Origin: Sphingomonas desiccabilis
Lineage (GTDB): Bacteria > Pseudomonadota > Alphaproteobacteria > Sphingomonadales > Sphingomonadaceae
Direction of reading: 5' to 3'
NCBI RefSeq assembly: GCF_004135605.1
Contig: NZ_SDPT01000001.1
Location: 1,674,001-1,738,000, forward strand
Length of the DNA: 64,000 nucleotides
The notes beneath the pieces are model-generated. The model saw only the letters and a list, made by a program, of their open reading frames with translations. It was not told where the DNA came from and did not search any database. Made by a program: the position numbers and the translations under genes. This document shows, one piece after another, positions 56,012 through 64,000 of the stretch (the stretch's first letter is position 1; every line of letters starts with the position of its first letter).

Positions 56012-56428
56012 ATGAACGAGAAGATTGATCGCTTGCTGCGTCGTCCGGTACTTGCCTTCGTAGCCAGGTTCGCCCTCACCTTTCCCTTCTGGGGCAGCGG
56101 CCTCTCGAAGCTGATCAACTTCGATGCCGGCGTTGCAGAGATGGCGCATTTCGGGCTGGAGCCCGCGGTCGCTTTCAACCTGGCGACAATCGTCGTGCAA
56201 CTCGGCGGCTCACTCCTGATCATCGCGAACCGCCTCGCATGGCTAGGCGCGGGCGCGCTCGCGGTTTTCACGGGGCTAACGGTGATCCTGGTGCATCACT
56301 TCTGGACCATGACCGAGGAACCGTTCCGAACCATCGCCTTCCATACCGCCGTCGAGCATGTCGGCATCATCGGCGGCTTGCTGGCTGTCACCATTCTAGC
56401 TGCACACCGGGACCCAAAGCGGGGTTGA
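56012..56428 (+). CDS. DoxX family membrane protein
   Basis: This 138-residue protein has four predicted membrane helices and is of the DoxX/DoxD family (ARFALTFPFWGSGLSKL, then VQLGGSLLIIANRLAWLGAG). Family members are linked to redox and thiol stress, but no direct function can be read here. It sits 75 bp after the SGNH esterase and has no operator of the xylose type. It marks the boundary between the polysaccharide region and unrelated genes. Confidence 0.85.
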   Translation: MNEKIDRLLRRPVLAFVARFALTFPFWGSGLSKLINFDAGVAEMAHFGLEPAVAFNLATIVVQLGGSLLIIANRLAWLGAGALAVFTGLTVILVHHFWTMTEEPFRTIAFHTAVEHVGIIGGLLAVTILAAHRDPKRG

Positions 56429-56582
56429 GGAGGAGGCTCCGGCGGCGTGACGTTGCGCCGAAACTGGTCGGGGCTGCGTAGCGTGCCCGCGAACGAACGC
56501 GGCCGCTCGATTTGACCGCGGGCCCTTGCGCGCGCAGCGACCAGCGGCGACACGTGCGGCTTCACCAGAACAGTGGATCCCC

Positions 56583-58433
56583 ATGCGCCGCTTCCTCCTT
56601 GTTTCCGCCCTGCTCGCCGCGCCCGCCATGGCTGCGCCGGACGCACCCTCACCCATCCTGACGACACTGGATGCGCGCGACGTGCTCACCTATGCGCGTC
56701 CGGAGATTGCGCGGGTGACGCATGTCGACCTCAACCTCGCCGCCGACTTTGCGAGCCGCACGATGCGGGGCACCGCGACCCTCGACATCCTGGCGCGCCC
56801 GGACGCGCGTGAGATTGTGCTGGACGACAAGGGGCTGGTCATCGCCCGCATCACCGATGGCGCGGGCAAGCCCCTCAAATGGACGGTCGGCGCGGAGGAC
56901 CCGTACAAGGGCGCGCCGCTGACCGTGGCGATCGGCAAGGCCCGCCGGATCGTCATCACCTATAGCTCGCGCCCCGACGCGCGGGCGCTGGGCTGGCTGC
57001 CGCCCGAGCTCACCGCCGGCAAGCGCAAGCCCTACCTGTTCAGCCAGGGGCAGGCGATCAACAACCGCAGCTGGATCCCGACCCAGGACAGCCCCGGCAT
57101 TCGCCAGAGCTGGAGCGCGTCGATCACCGTTCCCGACGATCTGGTCGCGGTGATGAGCGGCGAGCGGCTGACGCCTGAGGGCGAGGCTGCCGGCGAGGGC
57201 CTCCACCGCTTCCGCTTCCGCATGGATCGGAACGTGCCGCCCTATCTGATCGCACTCGCCGTCGGTGACATCGGCTTCCGCGCCGTCGACGGCCGCACCG
57301 GTGTCTTCACCGAGCCGGGCCAGCTCGATCGGGTAGCGACCGAACTCTCGGACACGGGCAAGATGGTGACCACCGCGGAGGCGCTCTACGGCGCCTATCG
57401 CTGGGGACGCTTCGACGTGCTTGTCCTGCCACCCTCCTTCCCGTTCGGCGGCATGGAGAACCCCACCCTCACCTTCGCCACCCCGACGATCATCACCGGC
57501 GACAAGTCCAACGTCGACGTGATCGCGCATGAACTGGCGCACAGCTGGTCGGGCAATCTCGTCACCAACGCGACCTGGTCCGACAGCTGGCTCAATGAAG
57601 GTTTCACCACCTATTTCGAGAACCGCATCGACGAGGCGCTCTACGGCAAGGAGCGTGCAGCAACGCTCGCCGACCTGTCTTGGGACGATCTCCAGCGCGA
57701 CCTGAAGGAGGCGAAGCCCGAACAGACCCGGCTGCACGGCGATCCCGAGGGGACCTATGGGCAGCTCGATTATACCAAGGGGTCGACCTTCCTGCGGACG
57801 ATCGAATATGCTGTCGGGCGTGCGCGCTGGGACGCCTATCTGCGCGCCTATTTCGACCGGCATGCCTTCCAGCCGCAGACCAGCGCCAACTTCCTAAAGG
57901 ATCTGCGCGCCAACCTGATCCGGGGCGATCGCGCGCTCGAGGAGAGGCTGCAGCTGGACGCGTGGGTGTACCAGCCGGGGCTGCCGTCCAATGCGGTACA
58001 TGTGAAGTCGGCGACGCTCGCGAAGATCGACCAGATCCTGGAGCGCGTGAACGGCGGCGCGCCGATCGCTTCGGTCGATGCGGGCCGCTGGTCGACGCAG
58101 GAGTGGCTTCGTTTCCTGAACGGCCTGCCCCGCCAGCAGAGCGCAACGCGCCTGGCCGAGCTGGACCAGGCGTTCCGGCTCTCGACGTCCACCAACGCCT
58201 ACATCCGCTCTGCCTGGCTCGTGCTCGCGATCGGCAACCGCTACCAGCCGGCAGTCGCGTCGGCCGAACAATTCCTGCCAAGCGTCGGCCGCAACCTGCT
58301 GATTACCCCCGTATATCGCGCACTGAAGGCGCAGGGCGAGTGGGGGGTGCCGGTTGCGCGTCGGATCTTCGAGCAGGCGCGCGCGGGCTATCATCCCGTC
58401 ACGGCAGGAGCGATCGCGCAACTGCTGCATTGA
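56583..58433 (+). CDS. M1 family aminopeptidase (leukotriene A4 hydrolase-like)
   Basis: This 616-residue secreted or periplasmic zinc aminopeptidase of family M1 has a short signal peptide ending PAMAA. It carries the exopeptidase motif GGMENPT and the zinc site His316-Glu317-x-x-His320 in HELAHSWSGN, with Glu339 in LNEGFTTYFE. The C-terminal helical domain and overall size are those of the LTA4-hydrolase subgroup. No strong ribosome binding site precedes the ATG at 56583. A long hairpin begins directly after its stop codon. It has no apparent link to xylan use. Confidence 0.93.
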   Translation: MRRFLLVSALLAAPAMAAPDAPSPILTTLDARDVLTYARPEIARVTHVDLNLAADFASRTMRGTATLDILARPDAREIVLDDKGLVIARITDGAGKPLKWTVGAEDPYKGAPLTVAIGKARRIVITYSSRPDARALGWLPPELTAGKRKPYLFSQGQAINNRSWIPTQDSPGIRQSWSASITVPDDLVAVMSGERLTPEGEAAGEGLHRFRFRMDRNVPPYLIALAVGDIGFRAVDGRTGVFTEPGQLDRVATELSDTGKMVTTAEALYGAYRWGRFDVLVLPPSFPFGGMENPTLTFATPTIITGDKSNVDVIAHELAHSWSGNLVTNATWSDSWLNEGFTTYFENRIDEALYGKERAATLADLSWDDLQRDLKEAKPEQTRLHGDPEGTYGQLDYTKGSTFLRTIEYAVGRARWDAYLRAYFDRHAFQPQTSANFLKDLRANLIRGDRALEERLQLDAWVYQPGLPSNAVHVKSATLAKIDQILERVNGGAPIASVDAGRWSTQEWLRFLNGLPRQQSATRLAELDQAFRLSTSTNAYIRSAWLVLAIGNRYQPAVASAEQFLPSVGRNLLITPVYRALKAQGEWGVPVARRIFEQARAGYHPVTAGAIAQLLH

Positions 58434-58471
58434 GCGGGGGCGGGCGTCGGTTCGCCGACGCCCGCCCCCGC
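58434..58471. terminator. 17-bp hairpin with TTCG loop between convergent genes
   Basis: A perfect 17-bp stem (GCGGGGGCGGGCGTCGG with its complement) closes a TTCG tetraloop. It begins right after the M1 peptidase stop and ends three bases before the convergent antiporter subunit G stop codon. No T run follows, so termination efficiency is uncertain, but its position and stability suggest a shared end for both transcripts. Confidence 0.75.
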
Positions 58472-58474
58472 AGG

Positions 58475-58852
58475 CTAGTCCTTTCCCGGCATCTCGCCCG
58501 CTTCTTCCTCTTCGTCCCACGGGAGGCTCAAGCGCCTCTCCGCCCGGTCCCGGTACAGGGCCGAACGGGCGAGCAGGATGAACCCGACCGGGGCCGTGCA
58601 GGTCAGGAACAGCGCGATGACGATTTCGTGGACCGACAACCGGCCGCGCAGGACCGAGAAGCAGACGATGGAGGCGGCCACGATCAGTGTCATTCCAAGG
58701 GTGCTGCCAAGCGTCGGCGCATGGACCCGCTCGTAGAAACTCCTGAGCCGCAGCAGACCGAGCGAGCCCACCAGGGTCACCGCGGCGCCCGAGAGGACCA
58801 GCACGGCGACGATCAGGGCCGCCCATTGGGGAAGATCGGGTGCCTGGATCAT
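58475..58852 (-). CDS. mnhG: Na+/H+ antiporter subunit G (Mrp/Mnh/Pha type)
   Basis: This 125-residue small membrane subunit of the Mrp cation/proton antiporter has three predicted helices and the family segment GSLGLLRLRSFYERVHAPTLG. The charged tail (WDEEEEAGE) is cytoplasmic in type. It is the last gene of the operon, and its ATG overlaps the subunit F stop (ATGA). Confidence 0.93.
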   Translation of the reverse strand: MIQAPDLPQWAALIVAVLVLSGAAVTLVGSLGLLRLRSFYERVHAPTLGSTLGMTLIVAASIVCFSVLRGRLSVHEIVIALFLTCTAPVGFILLARSALYRDRAERRLSLPWDEEEEAGEMPGKD

Positions 58853-59130
58853 TCGATCACCTCGCCGCGCATCAGGAACTTGGCGAGGGCGACTGTCCCC
58901 ACGAACCCGAGCAGCGCGATGATCACCGCAGCCTCCAGATAGAGTGTCCGCCCGGTCTGGATGCCGAAGGTCAGCAGCAGAAGCATCGCGCTGGTATAGA
59001 AGGTGTCGAGCCCGAGTACGCGATCCTGCGCACGGGGGCCCCACACCATGCGCAAGACGGCACACGATACCGCCAGCCCGAGCAGGATCTGCGCGGCGGT
59101 GATGGCGAACGCGAGCGCCAGGGTCGTCAT
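58849..59130 (-). CDS. mnhF: Na+/H+ antiporter subunit F
   Basis: This 93-residue membrane subunit has three helices and the MnhF signature RMVWGPRAQDRVLGLDTF followed by LEAAVIIALLGFVGTVALAKF. The ATGA overlaps at both ends, with subunits E and G, indicate tight translational coupling and fixed stoichiometry in the Mrp complex. Confidence 0.93.
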   Translation of the reverse strand: MTTLALAFAITAAQILLGLAVSCAVLRMVWGPRAQDRVLGLDTFYTSAMLLLLTFGIQTGRTLYLEAAVIIALLGFVGTVALAKFLMRGEVIE

Positions 59131-59615
59131 TGCTCGAACGCCTGGAGCAGAAGGGTTTCGTAGCGAGACTTGATCAAGTTCGCCCATTCCTCTTCGTCGA
59201 TCAGATCCAGCACGTGGAGCAGCAGCGTGCGCCGCCGCTGGTCGTACTCGACCCAGAGGGTTCCCGGGGTGGCAGTCAGGATCAGCCCGAGCAGCGCCAG
59301 CCCGCCCCGCTCGGTCAGCTCCAGCGGGATGCGGACGAAGCCGGAGACCCGGCCCTTCCGGGGGAACAGGATAATCGCCGCCACTGCCAGGTTGGAGCGC
59401 ACCACGTCGACGGCGACCAGGCCCGCCAGCTTCATCAGCGGCGCCAGACGAACCCGCCGGCTGCGCGGCGGACGCAGCACCGCCATGGTGCGGGTACCGA
59501 CCAGCGCCGCGCCGGAACCAAGCAACAACTGGCCGACCGAAACGGACTGCGAGAGCAGCAGCCACACCAGCAGCAACGCAAGGGCGAGCCCCGGATAGGG
59601 AAGCCACCGTCTCAT
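59127..59615 (-). CDS. mnhE: Na+/H+ antiporter subunit E
   Basis: This 162-residue MnhE subunit has two N-terminal helices (LALALLLVWLLLSQS) and a soluble C-terminal part with SNLAVAAIILFP, LILTATPGTLWVEYD and LHVLDLIDEEEWANLIKSRYE. The ATG at 59615 overlaps the subunit D stop. The frame is open further upstream, but only this portion is MnhE-like. Confidence 0.92.
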   Translation of the reverse strand: MRRWLPYPGLALALLLVWLLLSQSVSVGQLLLGSGAALVGTRTMAVLRPPRSRRVRLAPLMKLAGLVAVDVVRSNLAVAAIILFPRKGRVSGFVRIPLELTERGGLALLGLILTATPGTLWVEYDQRRRTLLLHVLDLIDEEEWANLIKSRYETLLLQAFEQ

Positions 59616-61222
59616 CGGCCGGCCGCCTGCGGCCCGAGCACCGCCTCGACATAGCCGTGGCGGTCCCCCAGCGACTGGCTCGTCCGCTCCATGTACCGCA
59701 TCACCGGTCCGGCGAAGATCGTGAGCGCGAGGCAGATGGCGAGCAGCAGCCCTACGGGCAGGATTTCGGTCAGCTGCAAGGCCGGCTGGGGGCTCTCGGA
59801 AGGTGCCCAGATGAGGTCGATGCCGGCACGGGTCGTCGCGATCAACGTTGCGAGGCCCGAGCCGACGATCAGGCCCACGAGCCACCACACGGGCGCGCCG
59901 ACCGTATCCCGCAGATCCAGCAGACCGTTGATCATGGCGAATTTCGCGAGGAAGCCGGAGAGCGGCGGCAGCCCCGCGATCAGCAGCACGCAAAAGGCGA
60001 AGCCCCCGCCGAGGATCGCCACCGATGCCGGGATGACGACGCCGATCTCGCTCTCCTGCTCCATCGGCATCAGGCCGACATACTCGTCGTCGAAAACAGG
60101 CTCGCCGCCTAACGCCGTCGCGGCATCCCGGCGCTCGACCAGCTCGATCAGCAGGTAGAAGGCGGCCACCGCGAGGGTCGAACTGACGAGGTAGAACAGT
60201 GCACCGGCAAGGACGGAGCCCTCCCCCGCGCCCACCGCCGCCAGCAGCGTTCCGGCCGAGATCGTGAGCGAGTAGCCGGCGATGCGCGACAATCGGCGTG
60301 CGGCGAGAACGCCGATGATGCCGAATGCGATCGTGCACACGCCGCCGAAGAACAGCCATTGCTGGGCAGCACCCGCGGTCCGGCTGATCTCCCCGACGAA
60401 GAGGAGCAACGGAACTCGAAGCACCGCATAGACGCCGACCTTGCTCAGGATGGTGAAAAGCGCGGCGACGGGCGGTGCCGCCGTGGCATAGGTGCGCGGC
60501 AGCCAGAAGCCGAGCGGCCACATCCCCGCCTTGACCAGGAACGCGATGGTGAGGATCGCCATGCCGGCCTGCAGCATGGGCAGGTCCTGGTCGCTCACGC
60601 TAGCGACCTGCAAGACCAGATGCGCCATGTTGAGCGTGCCCGTCACCCCATAGATGAGCGCGGCACCGATGAGGAAAAGCAGCGACGTCGCGACGTTGAG
60701 CGCGACATAATGCAGCGCTGCCTTGATCCGCGCCTTGCTCGACCCGTGCAGCAGCAACCCGAAGGAAGCCGCCAACAGCACCTCGAAGAAGACGAACAGG
60801 TTGAACAGGTCGCCTGTCAGGAAAGCGCCGTTGAGCCCCATCAGCTGGAACAGGAGCAGGGTGTGGAACCGAGGCCCCGCCTGGTCCCAGCGGGTCGCTG
60901 CATAGATCAGGGTCGCCAATCCCACGACGCTCGTGAGCACCAGCATCAGCGCCGAGAGCCAATCGAGCACCAGCACGATGCCGAAGGGCGCCGGCCAGTT
61001 GCCGATGCGATAGACTAGTGTCGCCGGATCCCCGGCAAACCCCGTGCACGCCACGCCGGTGAGCAGCAGGGCCGAGACGAGCACGAGGGTCGCGGTGGTC
61101 CCCAGCGCGATCACCCGCTTCGCCGTGCGCCTCTGCTCCCGGAGCAGCAGCAAGACCGCGCCGGCGACCAGCGGCAACAAGATGGGGACGATGATCAGGT
61201 GCCCAGCCCAACCCGCGCTCAT
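59612..61222 (-). CDS. mnhD: Na+/H+ antiporter subunit D
   Basis: This 536-residue proton-conducting antiporter subunit is homologous to complex-I NuoM/NuoN. It has about 14 helices, with the conserved glutamate in LFNLFVFFEVLLAAS, helix lysines in FLVKAGMWPLGFWLPRTYA and the PPLSGFLAKFAMI segment. It overlaps both neighbours by ATGA. It is one of the two large ion-translocating subunits. Confidence 0.94.
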   Translation of the reverse strand: MSAGWAGHLIIVPILLPLVAGAVLLLLREQRRTAKRVIALGTTATLVLVSALLLTGVACTGFAGDPATLVYRIGNWPAPFGIVLVLDWLSALMLVLTSVVGLATLIYAATRWDQAGPRFHTLLLFQLMGLNGAFLTGDLFNLFVFFEVLLAASFGLLLHGSSKARIKAALHYVALNVATSLLFLIGAALIYGVTGTLNMAHLVLQVASVSDQDLPMLQAGMAILTIAFLVKAGMWPLGFWLPRTYATAAPPVAALFTILSKVGVYAVLRVPLLLFVGEISRTAGAAQQWLFFGGVCTIAFGIIGVLAARRLSRIAGYSLTISAGTLLAAVGAGEGSVLAGALFYLVSSTLAVAAFYLLIELVERRDAATALGGEPVFDDEYVGLMPMEQESEIGVVIPASVAILGGGFAFCVLLIAGLPPLSGFLAKFAMINGLLDLRDTVGAPVWWLVGLIVGSGLATLIATTRAGIDLIWAPSESPQPALQLTEILPVGLLLAICLALTIFAGPVMRYMERTSQSLGDRHGYVEAVLGPQAAGR

Positions 61223-61557
61223 TCGCCGTCGTCCCCGTCGACATGATCGGTGCCGGTGATGCCGCGAGAGGCGAGCAACACGACCAGCAGCAAGGCGGTC
61301 ATCGCGAAGGAGATCACGATGGCCGTCAGCACCAGCGCCTGCGGAAGCGGATCATCGTACCGCGACGCCTCCACCGCGCCTGACCCCACAATGGGCGGCG
61401 CATCCACCTTGAGCCGCCCCATCGCATAGATGAACATGTTCACCGCATAGGAGATCAGCGAGAGGCCGAGGATCACCTGGAAGGTTCGCGGACGCAGGAT
61501 CAGCCATACGCCCGATGCCGTGAGGATTCCGATGCCGAGGGCAAGGACCAGTTCCAT
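61219..61557 (-). CDS. mnhC: Na+/H+ antiporter subunit C
   Basis: This 112-residue subunit is homologous to NuoK, with three helices, the family pattern GVWLILRPRTFQVILGLSLI and DPLPQALVLTAIVISFAMTA. Its ATG overlaps the subunit A stop by one base (TGATG) and its stop overlaps the subunit D start. Confidence 0.93.
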   Translation of the reverse strand: MELVLALGIGILTASGVWLILRPRTFQVILGLSLISYAVNMFIYAMGRLKVDAPPIVGSGAVEASRYDDPLPQALVLTAIVISFAMTALLLVVLLASRGITGTDHVDGDDGE

Positions 61558-64000
61558 CAGCGCTTTTCCACCCCCGTCTCGTCGCCGCCCCGCAACGGCC
61601 GGACCGGCCTTCGGATCGACTGGTGGGCGATGGCGATCAGGATCAGCGCCGTGGCCCCCACCACGAGCAGGAACACGCCGAGGTCGAACAGAAGCGCGGT
61701 AGCCAAGGGGGTTTTTCCGACCAAGGGCACTTCGAGATACCGGAACCAGGACGTGAGAAACGGGTGGTCGAAGAGCAGCGCCCCAGCGCCGGTGGCAGCT
61801 GCGATCAACAGGCCGCCCGCGATCCAGTCGGTCGGGCGAACGCGCAGGCGCGCCTCTACGCTGCGCGTCCCCGCAGCCATGTACTGGAGGATCAGCGCGA
61901 TCGACATGGCGACGCCGGCCGCGAACCCGCCGCCGGGAAGGTCGTGCCCGCGCAGGAAGAGATACAGCGCGATCACGACGATGAACGGGAACACCCATTC
62001 GAGGATGACCCGCGGGACGACCAGGTAATCCGACACCGTATCCCCCGGCGCCCGACCCGCATGCGCTTCGTCGAAGGCGTCCTGCAGGCGCTGCTGCTCG
62101 GGATCACGGACGCTCTCCCGGGCGGGGCGGAACCGGCGCAGCAACGAGAAGACCGTCAGCGCGACGATCGCCAGCACGGTGATCTCCCCGAGCGTGTCGA
62201 ATGCCCGGAAGTCCACCAGAATGACGTTGACGACGTTGCGACCGCCGCCTTCCGCATAGGAGCGTTCGAGGAAGAAGCGGGAGATGGCGTCGGGAAGCGG
62301 GCGGGTCATCATCGCATAGGCCAGAGCCGCGACGCCCCCGCCGGCAGCGACGGCGATCGCGAGGTCGCTTCCCCGGCGCAGCACGACGCTCGCAGGCGTG
62401 CGCTTGCCAGGCCAGTTGTCCGGCAGTCGTTTGGGGAGCCATCGCAGCCCCAGGAGCAGGAGCACCGTGGTTACCGTCTCCACGAGCAGCTGGGTGAGTG
62501 CGAGATCGGGAGCCGAGAGCCAGACGAAGCCGATGCAACTGGCAAGCCCCGTCCCCGACACCAGCACCACTGCGGCGAGCCGGTGGTACTTCGCCTGCCA
62601 GGCGCCGGCGACGGCGCAGGCGCTGCCGATCAGCCAGATCAGTGCGAAGCCGGGATCGATCAGGGTTCGCGGCGCCGTTCCCGGCGCGTAGCCATGCCGA
62701 AGGAAGGGCAGCAGCGCCACGGCACAGGCGACCAGAACCATCAGGCGAAGCTGCGGCTGCAGTCGGCGCGTTCCCAGCCAGTCCTCCAGCCAGCGCGTCC
62801 CCGAGACGAGCACGGAAAGGACCGCATCGAACATGCGCCGCCCCCTCAGCCGACCGAGAAGGGGAACGGCATCGGCGGCGTTCAAGCTTCGCGCGAAAAC
62901 CAGATAGGCGGCCGTGCCGAGCACAAGCGCGATGACGCTCAGCAGCAGCGGTTTGCTGAATCCGTGCCAGATCGCGAGACTATATTCCGGCGCCCCTCCG
63001 CCCAATGCCGCGCGGACCGCGACGTCGAGGAACGGCCCGATGGTCACGGCGGGGAAGATCCCGATGACGACACAGGCGAGCACCAGAATCTCGATCGGCA
63101 GACGCATCCAATGGGGTGCCTCGTGCGGGCGCCGCTCCAGTTTGGTCGCCGGCGGACCGAAAAAGCTCTGGTGGATGAAGCGCACCGAATAGAGGACGCT
63201 GAAAATCAGGCCGACGGTGACGAGATACGGCAACGCCTGGTCCAGGAAGGTCTCGTTGGTGTCCTCCAGTGCCTCTGCGAGCAGCATCTCCTTGGAAAGG
63301 AAGCCGTTGAGCAGCGGTACGCCCGCCATCGCTGCCGCAGCGACCATCGCCAACGTCGCGGTCACCGGCATGAACCGGTAAAGCCCGCTCAGCTTGCGCA
63401 GGTCGCGTGTGCCGGCTTCGTGATCGATGATGCCGGCCGCCATGAACAGCGACGCCTTGAACGTCGCGTGGTTGACCGTGTGGAAGATGGCGGCCACGGC
63501 AGCAAGCGGGCTGCCGATACCCAGCAGCAGCGTGATGATGCCCAGATGGCTGATCGTCGAATAGGCAAGCAGCCCTTTGAGATCCTGCTGGAAGATCGCA
63601 GCCCAGGCTCCCAGGATCAGCGTGATGAGGCCGACGCTGGTGACGATTAGGTACCAGGCGTCGCTCCCCGCCAGCACGGGCCACAGCCGGATCAGCAGGA
63701 ACACGCCCGCCTTCACCATCGTCGCCGAGTGGAGATAGGCCGAAACCGGGGTGGGCGCCGCCATCGCGTGGGGCAGCCAGAAGTGAAAGGGGAACTGGGC
63801 GCTCTTGGTGAACGCCCCGATCAGGATGAGGATCAGCGCCGGCAGGTAAAGGCTGCTCGCCCGGATCCGGTCCCCGGAGGCGAGCACCGTGTCGAGATCA
63901 TAGCTCCCGACGATCTTTCCGATCAGGAGGACACCGACCAGCAGGCAAAGCCCGCCCGCTGCCGTCACGATCAGCGCCATGCGGGCCGCGCTTCGCGCGC
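61557..64000 (-). CDS. mnhA: Na+/H+ antiporter fused subunit A/B, N-terminus outside window
   Basis: This partial gene encodes at least 814 residues of the NuoL-like subunit A of an Mrp antiporter, fused at the C-terminus to subunit B. The proton-path segments are clear: GAFTKSAQFPFHFWLPHAMAA, HSATMVKAGVFLLIRLWP and AIFHTVNHATFKASLF. The NuoJ/DUF4040-like middle follows (SAPDLALTQLLVETVTTVLLLL), then the MnhB part with FLRGHDLPGGGFAAGVAMS. The frame is open to the window edge, so the true start lies beyond 64000, probably 100-150 codons upstream. It leads the operon order A/B-C-D-E-F-G on the minus strand, a complete set with six genes. The A/B fusion is the arrangement of group 2 Mrp systems. 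Confidence 0.93.
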   Translation of the reverse strand, partial: ARSAARMALIVTAAGGLCLLVGVLLIGKIVGSYDLDTVLASGDRIRASSLYLPALILILIGAFTKSAQFPFHFWLPHAMAAPTPVSAYLHSATMVKAGVFLLIRLWPVLAGSDAWYLIVTSVGLITLILGAWAAIFQQDLKGLLAYSTISHLGIITLLLGIGSPLAAVAAIFHTVNHATFKASLFMAAGIIDHEAGTRDLRKLSGLYRFMPVTATLAMVAAAAMAGVPLLNGFLSKEMLLAEALEDTNETFLDQALPYLVTVGLIFSVLYSVRFIHQSFFGPPATKLERRPHEAPHWMRLPIEILVLACVVIGIFPAVTIGPFLDVAVRAALGGGAPEYSLAIWHGFSKPLLLSVIALVLGTAAYLVFARSLNAADAVPLLGRLRGRRMFDAVLSVLVSGTRWLEDWLGTRRLQPQLRLMVLVACAVALLPFLRHGYAPGTAPRTLIDPGFALIWLIGSACAVAGAWQAKYHRLAAVVLVSGTGLASCIGFVWLSAPDLALTQLLVETVTTVLLLLGLRWLPKRLPDNWPGKRTPASVVLRRGSDLAIAVAAGGGVAALAYAMMTRPLPDAISRFFLERSYAEGGGRNVVNVILVDFRAFDTLGEITVLAIVALTVFSLLRRFRPARESVRDPEQQRLQDAFDEAHAGRAPGDTVSDYLVVPRVILEWVFPFIVVIALYLFLRGHDLPGGGFAAGVAMSIALILQYMAAGTRSVEARLRVRPTDWIAGGLLIAAATGAGALLFDHPFLTSWFRYLEVPLVGKTPLATALLFDLGVFLLVVGATALILIAIAHQSIRRPVRPLRGGDETGVEKR

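Noticed and set aside
1..64000. Search for mobile elements, tRNA or rRNA genes, CRISPR arrays and prophage genes
   Set aside because: No transposase, integrase, repeat array or cloverleaf-like segment was recognised by reading; absence was judged by eye and not by a tool.

Overview
The window is high-GC DNA from an alphaproteobacterium, most likely a sphingomonad (Sphingomonas/Novosphingobium type). This rests on TonB-dependent receptors of the Caulobacter/sphingomonad kind with no SusD partner, a SapC/cupin/tryptophan-halogenase set, a mannonate dehydratase whose catalytic residues align with the characterised Novosphingobium enzyme (offset +1), and operators resembling the Caulobacter XylR site. 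No rRNA, tRNA, insertion sequence, phage gene or CRISPR array was seen.

About 55 kb (1 to about 56,000) is one large polysaccharide-utilisation region for a decorated xylan such as glucuronoarabinoxylan. Left block (21-5289, minus): a TonB-dependent receptor, a cupin/JmjC-like protein and SapC. Operon A (5529-17637, plus): receptor, FAD-dependent halogenase homologue, CE20-like esterase, GH3 broken by two frameshifts, GH27, GntR regulator. Operon B (29330-17634, minus): type-B carboxylesterase, alpha/beta hydrolase, orphan secreted protein, GH43 with a C-terminal beta-rich domain, then from an internal operator GH51, GH95, esterase, GH43. Operon C (29863-34104, plus): GH9 and GH43, ending at a strong terminator. 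Next come a sugar-porter MFS transporter and a LacI-family regulator (minus), then GH43-xylB-xylA (plus), a Tat-exported Gfo/Idh/MocA oxidoreductase, and a third TonB receptor (minus). Operon D (52428-45833, minus) carries GH3, D-mannonate dehydratase, an ExuT-like transporter and a GH35-like enzyme. It diverges from GH67 alpha-glucuronidase and an SGNH esterase (plus).

The pieces form a pathway. Receptors import oligosaccharides. Periplasmic esterases and GH67, GH51, GH43, GH95, GH27 and GH35 enzymes strip acyl, glucuronyl, arabinosyl, galactosyl or fucosyl groups. GH3 and GH43 enzymes release xylose. The MFS porter imports it, and XylA/XylB pass it to the pentose-phosphate pathway. Uronic acid probably enters through the ExuT-like porter and reaches ManD. 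No GH10 or GH11 endoxylanase lies in the window. Nine copies of a palindrome close to TGNTANCGNTANCA sit upstream of almost every transcription unit and are probably the operators of the LacI-family repressor encoded at 35756-36841.

The right end is housekeeping: a DoxX-family membrane protein, an M1 aminopeptidase, a 17-bp hairpin, and a six-gene Mrp-type Na+/H+ antiporter operon (minus) whose fused A/B subunit runs off the window. The least understood part is the receptor/SapC/cupin/halogenase set, whose joint function is not established.
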